From the NCBI GenBank assembly GCA_046732255.1, contig JBKPMR010000063.1, forward strand, positions 1 through 27,898: DNA of 27,898 bases. The letters run 5' to 3'. The notes under the pieces were generated by a model, which saw only the letters and a program-made list of their open reading frames with translations, ran no database searches and was not told where the DNA came from. Below, one piece after another: positions 22,117-27,898 of this stretch. Positions within the stretch are counted from its first letter, which is position 1, and every line of letters starts with the position of its first letter. The translations under genes were made by a program, and so were the position numbers. Source of the stretch: DATBLE01 sp046732255 (GTDB lineage: Bacteria; Actinomycetota; Thermoleophilia; Gaiellales; Gaiellaceae).

Positions 22117-22539
22117 ATGGAGGTCTTGCGCTCCAAGAGGTTCCTCGTTCTGCTCGCGGTGTTCGTGACGGTCGGTGCTACGGCCGCGATCGCGATCGCG
22201 GCCGTGACCTCGCAACAGGTGATAACCGACACAACGAACGTGCATCTTCGCGTCCAACGAACGATCGCTGAGGGCTTCGACTCTGGATGGCACGTCCACC
22301 CGGGCCTCGCGATCGTCCAGGTCGAGGAAGGCTCGGTGCAGATCTACGAGAACAGCTGTACTCCGAAGACCGTCGCGGCCGGGGACACGTTCATCGAGGT
22401 TCCCTTTAAGCCGGTCCGCGCGATCGCAACCGGGCATTTCGTCTGGACGACAACCTTCGTCCTGAACGGCCCTGATCCGTTCCAGATCCCTCTGTCGTCG
22501 TACAGCCCAGGACTCAACCCCTGCCCGACCCTCCCGTAG
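22117..22539 (+). CDS. Exported or membrane-anchored cupin-domain protein
   Basis: The 140-aa product starts at ATG 22117 after GGAGGTGGC. Residues 7-29 form a hydrophobic signal or anchor (FLVLLAVFVTVGATAAIAIA). The rest is a single cupin barrel: SGWHVHPGLAIVQVEEGSVQ supplies the first metal-binding motif (His-x-His), and a later block is AAGDTFIEVPFKPVRAIATG. The Glu and second His of a classical cupin are not all present, so metal binding may be partial. A hairpin follows the stop. Likely extracytoplasmic; ligand unknown. Confidence 0.85.
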   Translation: MEVLRSKRFLVLLAVFVTVGATAAIAIAAVTSQQVITDTTNVHLRVQRTIAEGFDSGWHVHPGLAIVQVEEGSVQIYENSCTPKTVAAGDTFIEVPFKPVRAIATGHFVWTTTFVLNGPDPFQIPLSSYSPGLNPCPTLP

Positions 22540-22549
22540 GCGCAGATTG

Positions 22550-22589
22550 GCGGCACGGTTGGCCAGCCCGCAGATGGCAGCCGTGCCGC
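22550..22589 (+). terminator. Hairpin after the cupin gene
   Basis: GCGGCACGGTTG (22550-22561) pairs with CAGCCGTGCCGC (22578-22589), 12 pairs including one G-U, across 16 bases. It starts 11 bases after the cupin stop, consistent with a transcription end, although only TT follows. Confidence 0.6.
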
Positions 22590-22600
22590 TTCTAACTGTC

Positions 22601-22651
22601 CTGCGTTGTCGAAGGCCCTCCCGGTGGGCCCGGACGGCGGGGTCAGCCTAC
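22601..22651 (+). repeat. Dispersed motif, copy C (partial)
   Basis: CTGCGTTGTCGAAGGCCCTC continues to CGGACGG and TCAGCCTACT. It aligns with the second half of copy A (CTGCGCTGTCAACGGCCC, CGGACGG, TCAGCGTACT) and beyond. It lies right after the cupin hairpin and overlaps the last bases of the convergent 68-aa gene. Weaker than A/B and without the CTTGAAGATC part. Confidence 0.4.
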
Positions 22652-22849
22652 TTGGATCAGTTCGGTTAGCGGAACTGTTTTACGCTCTTCTGTTTCTTCA
22701 TGCTCGAGGAGAACGTACTGTGTTGAGGAGCTGAGGCGGGCGAACCCGAGGACGATGTACGTCCGTCCCTCGTACTGCACCTTGTCGCCTGTCTTGACCT
22801 CTCCGCAAGAGGTCACGGAGTGGAACCCTATGCCGATTGCAGTACTCAT
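22643..22849 (-). CDS. Hypothetical 68-aa protein behind the HD-GYP gene
   Basis: The frame starts at ATG 22849, 3 bases after the HD-GYP stop, and ends at TGA 22645-22643. The product has GEVKTGDKVQYEGRTYIVLG and FARLSSSTQYVLLEHEETEE, a strand-rich pattern resembling a small SH3-like barrel, with no signal peptide. The tight spacing suggests translational coupling to the HD-GYP gene, so it may act in the same signalling unit. No family name can be given. Confidence 0.65.
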   Translation of the reverse strand: MSTAIGIGFHSVTSCGEVKTGDKVQYEGRTYIVLGFARLSSSTQYVLLEHEETEERKTVPLTELIQVG

Positions 22850-22852
22850 GCT

Positions 22853-24550
22853 CTATGCGGCGGCTTTGCCGACGGGTCGCCTTGGGGTGCCCACAAGCAA
22901 AGTGGGCTGTTCGCGGTAGATCAGTTCGAGAGCGGCGATGACCTGCGGGCAGAACTGGGTGCCTGAATGGGCTCGAAGCTCCTCTATCGCCGCCGGGAGT
23001 GCACGGGCCGGCCGGTAGGGGCGGTCACTGGTCAGTGCGTCGAGGGCGTCGGCGACGAGCACGATGCGAGCGGGCAGGGGTATCGCGTCGCCAGCGAGGC
23101 CGTCCGGATATCCCTTCCCGTCGATTTGCTCATGGCTCGAGCGCGCGATCTGGAGCACGATCGGGTCGAGGTCGATCTTCTGGAGGATGTACTCCGAGAT
23201 AAGTGGGTGTTCCTTCATCACCTTCCACTCCTCCTCGTCGAGCGGGCCGGCCTTGTGGAGGATGTGCTCGGGGATTCCGATCTTGCCGATGTCGTGGAGG
23301 AGGGCGCCGATCTCGACGGCGTCGAGCCGTGCGCTCGTGTAGCCGAGGCGCCTCGCGAGTGCGACGGCGACGTCGGAGACGCGTTCGGTATGGCCGCCGG
23401 TGTAGTAGTCCTTCGCCTCCATACTGCGGGCGAGGGCGCCAACCGTCTGGACGAGCTTCTTCCGGACCTCCTCGATGAGCCCGGCGCTTTCGAGCGCGGT
23501 CGCGAGCTGCGGCAGGATCGTGTCGCGCAGCCGGGACCAGCGCGGGGTCTCCGTGCCCGTCTGGCCGTCCAGGTAGAGGCTGCCGACGCGCGACCCGGCC
23601 GCGGTGAGACCCACGCCTCCGTCGGCGGCACTAAGGCTAATCTCTGCCTTCCTACCGGCCAGCCTGGTGAGTGCGCTCTCGGCGTACGCGATAAGCGCAG
23701 CCTGGTCGTGGGCATGGGCCGAAAGTCCACCCGCGAATTGGAACAGGGCTTGCAGGTCCTCGTTGCGCTCTTCAAGGGCGGCGTTCGCAGCGCGCAGGTC
23801 TTCGTTTGCGGCCCGGACCTCGTCGACCGCTTTCCGCGTCCGTGCGACGTACTGCCGGATCGAAAACATCATCGCCGCCGGCGGGAGGGTGAAGGCGAGG
23901 AGACCGATGATCCCCAGCTTCTCGTAGGAAACGTCGAGGGCGAGGGCTAGTGGGCCTGCGCATAGGTAGTACGGGGTCAGCCAGCGGAACCGCTCGGCCC
24001 ACACGTCGAGTGGACGACCTCCCTCGGCCAAGCTCATCGCGGTACTAAGCAGGGTGACGTTGACGACCATGTAGGCGGCGCCGGCGGCCAGGGCAGGACC
24101 GAGCCGTGCCGCTGGCGGCCAGCTCTGCGCGCCGACGGCGTGGAAGACGACCACGCCTGCCCCGGCGGCGAGGGAGAACTGCGCGGCGTCGAAGACCCCT
24201 CGGTTCAGCCGGCCGCGGCGGGCGATGAGAACGACTAGTCCAAGCAGGGCCGCGATGACCATCGACGTGCCGACGGTGAAGACGAAGCCCATCGCTAGGA
24301 GGCCGGCCGAAGCGAAGCTCGTGGCGCCGCGGTTGTGAACCTCGACTTGCACGAGCTGGAGAGCGATCGTGAGGCCGCAGAAGGCGAAGAAGGTGGCCGG
24401 GCGTGCGGAAACCGCGTGCCATGAGTCGACCACTGAGATTGCGATGATCGCCGTCGCAGTCGACGCGACGAGGGAAATCAGGACGTTCGGGTCGCGCGGC
24501 GCGCCGGCACCTACCCGGCCCCCGGCGCCGGCGGCTGCTCCGGTGCTCAT
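22853..24550 (-). CDS. Membrane HD-GYP domain protein (predicted c-di-GMP phosphodiesterase type)
   Basis: I start at ATG 24550 (MSTGAAAGAGG), giving 565 aa; the upstream frame to 24622 has a lower third-position GC and no homology. Residues 21-230 contain about seven membrane helices. A coiled coil (AVDEVRAANEDLRAANAALE) and a degenerate GAF-like region follow, then HD-GYP (about 362-540). The metal-binding His-Asp is in ALLHDIGKIGIPEHI (419-420), and the GYP motif reads SHEQIDGKGYPDGL (480-482). The usual HHE is SHE here, so one conserved His is a Ser at 472. HD-GYP enzymes hydrolyse cyclic di-GMP; this one has a membrane sensor. It follows the subtilase gene on the same strand. Confidence 0.9.
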   Translation of the reverse strand: MSTGAAAGAGGRVGAGAPRDPNVLISLVASTATAIIAISVVDSWHAVSARPATFFAFCGLTIALQLVQVEVHNRGATSFASAGLLAMGFVFTVGTSMVIAALLGLVVLIARRGRLNRGVFDAAQFSLAAGAGVVVFHAVGAQSWPPAARLGPALAAGAAYMVVNVTLLSTAMSLAEGGRPLDVWAERFRWLTPYYLCAGPLALALDVSYEKLGIIGLLAFTLPPAAMMFSIRQYVARTRKAVDEVRAANEDLRAANAALEERNEDLQALFQFAGGLSAHAHDQAALIAYAESALTRLAGRKAEISLSAADGGVGLTAAGSRVGSLYLDGQTGTETPRWSRLRDTILPQLATALESAGLIEEVRKKLVQTVGALARSMEAKDYYTGGHTERVSDVAVALARRLGYTSARLDAVEIGALLHDIGKIGIPEHILHKAGPLDEEEWKVMKEHPLISEYILQKIDLDPIVLQIARSSHEQIDGKGYPDGLAGDAIPLPARIVLVADALDALTSDRPYRPARALPAAIEELRAHSGTQFCPQVIAALELIYREQPTLLVGTPRRPVGKAAA

Positions 24551-24673
24551 CGGGTCACGGTCGATCGGAGAGGCTGGCCGAAGCTCACAGGAGCAGGAAT
24601 CGACAGTTTCACCCGCGTGCATGAGACTGCGGCAGACTGGGCGCGCCTCTCACCTATTGAGGCGAACTGGGGC

Positions 24674-27328
24674 TCAGTCGAAGCTGGCCGAGTTCCAGTC
24701 GGCGCTGCTTGCATCGGTCGTCACGTCCCAGCCGGAGGAAGCGTTCCAGGAGGAGCTCGCGTTCCAGCTCGATGATGCTGTCCACGCGCCCAGCACGTTC
24801 CAGCTCGAGGACGCGTCCCAGCTCGACGAGGCAGTAAAGGTGCCGACGTTCCAGCTGGAGGATGCCGAGAAGCCGGCGCTGTTCCAGCTCGAGCTGGCAT
24901 TCCAGGAGGAGCTGGCGTTCCAGGACGAGCTCGCGTTCCACGACGAGCTCGCGTTCCAGGAGGAGCTGGCGTTCCAGGACGAGCTCGCGTTCCAGGACGA
25001 GCTCGCGTTCCAGGACGAGCTCGCGTTCCAGTTCGCCGTCGCGCTCTCCTGGTCGGAGGACGCTTTCTTCAAGCTTGCGCCGTCACCTTTCTTCGTCCAG
25101 AGCCCGGCGGCGTTCCACCACGCGAAGCTCGCGGCCCGGTACAGGGCGGACTTGTCACCGCCGGGCCGCTTGTCGGCAAGGTTCTGCCAGCCCCTCGCCG
25201 CTTTTTCCCAGTCGGACGCCGCGTGGTCGACGTCGCCTCTGCTCATCCACGCAATCGCGGCGTACTCGGAGGCGACATTTGCCCAGTCGGGTGTCGTGCT
25301 CGTGGACAGCGCAATGGCAGCCTGTTCCCAGCTCTGCGCGGCCTTATCCCACTTCGACGCCCTGGCGTAGCCGACCGCGGCGCGATCCCAGGCGATCGCC
25401 TCCATCTGGTAAGCGCCGGCGGCGCCGAAGTCGTTGGCCGCGGTAGTCCAGTTCGCCTGCAGCTTGTCCCACTTCAAAACGCCTGTGTAGTCGGTCGCGG
25501 CGCGCTCGAAGTCGACGCCAGCCCGCTGCCAGGCGCCTACCTTCGGCCCCCAGAGGTGGGCCGCGTTCTTCCAGGCGTCGCCGGCCTTCTCCTTTTGCTG
25601 CTGCCCCTCGTAGGTCTGTGCTGCGCGCTCCCACGATGCCGCGTCGTCGGCGGCAGCGGAATTGAATGTGCTCGTCGAGCCGTTCCCGCCGATACCGGTC
25701 GACGCGGTGATCCCCTGGTTGGCGCTGCCGATCGTGCCGCCGAAGTGGACTGCTCCCGCCACGTCCAGGGCACCCGCGGTGCTGCCGGCCACCGGTCGGT
25801 CGGTGGCGGTCAGAAGCCACTTCACCTGGTCGGAGGTCAGCAACGGGTTCCTTTGGAGCAGGAGTGCGACGGCGCCTGCGACCTGGGGGGCGGCAAACGA
25901 CGTTCCGTTGGCCATGACGTACCCGGGCGCGACGTGATTCGCGAACGGAGCCATTGCATCCAGCGTCGTGCCGGCGGGAGCGAGACCAATCACGTGCCGG
26001 CCGGGCGCCAGAATGTCTGGCTTCGCGAAGCCCGAGCTCGTCGTGCCATACGCCGAGAAGCCCGCTAGGACGTCGTCAGCCGTATCGATCGTGTCGAGCG
26101 GATCGGTCGCACCGACCGTGATCACGAAGGGATCGTTCGCGGGAGCGTAGTTGACCGCATTCGGCCCGCCGTTGCCAGCGGAAACCACGACGACGATGCC
26201 GGCCGACCAGAGCTGCTCGACTGCATAGTCGAGCGGACTCGCCGTGTAGCTACTCGGCACCGTCTCGCTCAATGACAGGTTCACGACGCGCACGTTCAAC
26301 TGGCTGCGCTGGTTCAGAACCAGCCCGAGCGCAGTGATGATGTCGCTCGTGTAAACGCTTCCGTCATCGCGCTGAACCTTCAGCGAAACGAGCGGCGACG
26401 CTGGCGCGACGCCGACATACACACCGTCAGAGCGCCGACCGGCGGCGATCGAGGCGACGAAGCTGCCATGCCCGTACCCGTCGGTAGTGCCCGTCTGGTT
26501 CGGAAGAGCGAGGGAGGTCAGGCGCGTGCCGAATTCGGCCGCCGGTGCTACGCCGCTATCGAGCACAGCGATGCCGACACCGCTTCCGTCAAGCCCCTCC
26601 GACCACGCTGTGGTTGCCGCGTCGATCCACGGATACAGCGGCGCAAGCGCGGCGTAACCATCTCCCGCCGTCGCGGTCGGGCTGACCGGCGAGTCCACCG
26701 CAACGTGGCTGACGTCTGCGGCCAGTCCGAGCGCGCTCAGCCTCGACGCCTTGATCATGCCCGCGTAGCCGCAGACGAGCGGCAGAGCGATGATCCGCGT
26801 AGCCCCGACAGAACCGAGCCCCGCCCGGGCGCCGCTGCCCTGGACGATCACCCGGATTCGGGCATCCCGGTTGCCCTCGCGCCGCTGGACCGCCGCTGCG
26901 ACCTGCGCGAGCGTCGGATCCACGGTGGGGACGACCGACGGCGGGAGGTCCGGCGACGGAACGGACGCGGCGGTGTCGGACGAAGAATCGCCACCGGCAG
27001 ACGGCGCGGGCGGCGCCCCCGGAGGCGCAGGTTCTGCGCTGCGGGGGGCCGGCGAGCTCGACGGCTTCTTCCGGTGGGCGGCCGACTTTGCTGCCGGTTT
27101 CTTCTTCGCCTTCTTGCTCGCCTGCTTCGGTGTAAGCGGCCTGATCCGGACGTGCTGCACGCGATCCTTGCCCTTCCGCGGCTTCGCCTCCACGTACAAG
27201 GAAGCAGCACGTGGATGACCGACGCCACGAGCGACTGCGGAGGCAGGAAGTAGCAGCGCGAGAAGAGCAAAGAGGCAGACCCAGAAGCGGGTCGTGTCAG
27301 CGAGCGATCGAGTCAGCCGTGCGGACAT
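24674..27328 (-). CDS. Secreted S8 subtilisin-like protease with Trp-rich repeat tail
   Basis: The 884-aa product starts at ATG 27328; a weak GAGG lies about 14 bases upstream. A signal peptide (about 1-34) and a Lys/Pro/Ser-rich linker (45-135) precede an N-terminal prodomain-like region. The peptidase domain (about 230-525) shows Asp257 in GIAVLDSGV, His287 in GYGHGSFVASIAAG, Asn386 in SAGNGGP and Ser477 in NGTSFAAPQVAGA. Residues 560-745 are tryptophan-punctuated helical repeats (WDKAAQSWEQAAIAL type). From 767 to the end comes an array of WNASSS hexapeptides and variants. All catalytic residues are present, so an active exported protease is expected. The tail could anchor it to the envelope or mediate assembly. 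It may be cotranscribed with the HD-GYP gene. Confidence 0.92.
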   Translation of the reverse strand: MSARLTRSLADTTRFWVCLFALLALLLPASAVARGVGHPRAASLYVEAKPRKGKDRVQHVRIRPLTPKQASKKAKKKPAAKSAAHRKKPSSSPAPRSAEPAPPGAPPAPSAGGDSSSDTAASVPSPDLPPSVVPTVDPTLAQVAAAVQRREGNRDARIRVIVQGSGARAGLGSVGATRIIALPLVCGYAGMIKASRLSALGLAADVSHVAVDSPVSPTATAGDGYAALAPLYPWIDAATTAWSEGLDGSGVGIAVLDSGVAPAAEFGTRLTSLALPNQTGTTDGYGHGSFVASIAAGRRSDGVYVGVAPASPLVSLKVQRDDGSVYTSDIITALGLVLNQRSQLNVRVVNLSLSETVPSSYTASPLDYAVEQLWSAGIVVVVSAGNGGPNAVNYAPANDPFVITVGATDPLDTIDTADDVLAGFSAYGTTSSGFAKPDILAPGRHVIGLAPAGTTLDAMAPFANHVAPGYVMANGTSFAAPQVAGAVALLLQRNPLLTSDQVKWLLTATDRPVAGSTAGALDVAGAVHFGGTIGSANQGITASTGIGGNGSTSTFNSAAADDAASWERAAQTYEGQQQKEKAGDAWKNAAHLWGPKVGAWQRAGVDFERAATDYTGVLKWDKLQANWTTAANDFGAAGAYQMEAIAWDRAAVGYARASKWDKAAQSWEQAAIALSTSTTPDWANVASEYAAIAWMSRGDVDHAASDWEKAARGWQNLADKRPGGDKSALYRAASFAWWNAAGLWTKKGDGASLKKASSDQESATANWNASSSWNASSSWNASSSWNASSSWNASSSWNASSSWNASSSWNASSSWNSAGFSASSSWNVGTFTASSSWDASSSWNVLGAWTASSSWNASSSWNASSGWDVTTDASSADWNSASFD
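24887..25030 (-). repeat. 18-bp tandem repeats encoding eight WNASSS units
   Basis: Eight consecutive 18-base units on the minus strand encode WNASSS without interruption, followed toward the 3' end (24674-24886) by degenerate units such as SASSSW, TASSSW and DASSSW. Near-identical DNA between units indicates recent expansion by slippage or unequal exchange, so copy number should vary between strains. The array is coding, not a CRISPR: there are no unique spacers. Confidence 0.9.
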
Positions 27329-27518
27329 AGTCGCGTTGTGCCTCGGCGCGAATCGCTCGACCTCCCCTCGAAGGGGTAGAAGGTTTTCTCATTCGAGGGA
27401 TTTTTGGACGGCGTCCCGCGACACCGAGGCTAGACGTCCACTACACGCGCTGCGGGTACCGAACGCCGCGCCAGACAGACGATCAGCCGTCAAAGCCTCG
27501 CTAACACTTGATTGCCGG

Positions 27519-27745
27519 CATTTGAGGGAGGCGGCCCACTAGGCGGTTGCGGAAGGATGCGCGCCAGAAGCGGGCGGCTCCCGAGGGTGCACCCAAACAC
27601 GGCGAGTCAGGGGGTACCAGCCCCGCCGCAGGGTGAAGGGGGCCGCCCGCCTTTCAGATCATCCCCCGAAGTCGATCGGTTTTCTACTAGCTGTGCGAGC
27701 ATCCGTTCGTGACCTCCCAAGGCACGGCGCACGGACGCTTCGAAC
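27519..27745. repeat. 227-bp element, copy 2 (structured repeat)
   Basis: This copy is identical to 18627-18854 apart from one G. Helices I can place: 27555-27560 with 27699-27704, plus 27562-27564 with 27695-27697; 27570-27582 with 27638-27650 (13 bp, one G-U); 27590-27594 with 27631-27635; and 27600-27604 with 27624-27628. An outer pairing GGGAGG (27526) with CCTCCC (27713) is also possible. It abuts and truncates the alpha/beta hydrolase fragment on its right. The left side is the upstream region of the subtilase gene. Confidence 0.8.
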
Positions 27746-27898
27746 GATCGATCAAGGCGGGCCGTCGGGGCCCCGCTGACGCGATCGGACATGCCAGTCC
27801 CACGCGGGTCGAAACGAATCAGCCGCGAGAAAGACGACAGCTGTTCGATGGCGCCCGCAAAGCCCGGCAGATTCCACTCCAACTCGAGGTGCCCCCCG
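27746..27898 (-). pseudogene. Alpha/beta hydrolase fragment truncated by repeat copy 2
   Basis: Entering from the right edge, the frame reads HLELEWNLPGFAGAIEQLSS then FSRLIRFDPRGTGMSDRVSG. This is the strand and RGTGxSD oxyanion-region block of the alpha/beta hydrolase group often found with adenylate-cyclase-type proteins. The family should continue through the GxSxG nucleophile elbow, but after RLDRS the sequence becomes the 227-bp repeat, and nothing hydrolase-like reappears on its far side. The gene is therefore 3'-truncated at the repeat. The 5' end lies outside the window. Confidence 0.7.

Noticed and set aside
22967..23950. A 327-aa plus-strand frame
   Set aside because: It is the complement of the HD-GYP gene, whose motifs are unmistakable on the minus strand.
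24887..25030. Possible CRISPR array
   Set aside because: The 18-bp units are contiguous, without spacers, and in frame within a protease gene.
24369..25370. A 333-aa plus-strand frame with repeated FQDELA and FQEELA units
   Set aside because: The repeats are the complementary translation of the WNASSS-encoding 18-bp units of the subtilase gene.

Overview
The window is high-GC, densely packed DNA with many GTG starts and some starts that look leaderless (a -10-like hexamer about 6 nt before the start codon). It also carries an F420-type LLM oxidoreductase, ANTAR, STAS and RsbW-like regulators, a DUF2188 protein and Ser/Trp-rich secreted proteins. Together these point to an Actinomycetota genome, most plausibly class Thermoleophilia (Solirubrobacterales or Gaiellales). 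The class is an inference; no rRNA or marker gene is present to settle it.

Layout. (1) 1-2355: the 5' end of a secreted protein on the minus strand and a large secreted parallel beta-helix protein made of two duplicated modules. (2) 2594-5208: an accessory patch of very small minus-strand genes (two cysteine-knuckle proteins, a frameshifted coiled-coil gene, a ribbon-helix-helix-like regulator) and two short plus-strand orphans; it looks like a decayed mobile element. (3) 5364-12299: a conventional chromosomal block with a secreted beta-sandwich protein, HIT hydrolase, CBS-pair protein, LLM oxidoreductase, two-TM protein, SGNH esterase with IPT domains, GSCFA protein and a 2OG-Fe(II) oxygenase. 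(4) 12397-13070: a truncated, frameshifted polysaccharide pyruvyl transferase that ends against an orphan 3' fragment of tRNA-Gly(CCC), a likely attachment-site scar. (5) 13070-22850: accessory DNA rich in broken genes, with a partner-switching cassette (RsbW-like ATPase, ANTAR protein, CEC-motif protein, STAS protein), small stress-type proteins (CBS pair, zinc ribbon, DUF2188, 42-aa hydrophobic peptide) and several gene fragments. (6) 22643-27328: an S8 subtilase with a Trp-rich C-terminal array, a membrane HD-GYP protein and a small protein, probably co-oriented as one unit. (7) 27519-27898: a second copy of a 227/228-bp element that truncates an alpha/beta hydrolase.

Most interesting: the 227/228-bp direct repeat at 18627 and 27519 folds on paper into a long set of nested helices (13 bp in the longest), so it may encode or be a structured RNA or a non-autonomous mobile element. 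A second, shorter motif of about 57 nt occurs three times (334, 14947, 22601). The ANTAR protein and the small protein encoded divergently beside it share a CEC-x4-C domain, suggesting a regulatory cassette that I cannot name. At least four otherwise coherent reading frames are broken by single-base shifts, so either decay or residual assembly indels affect this contig.
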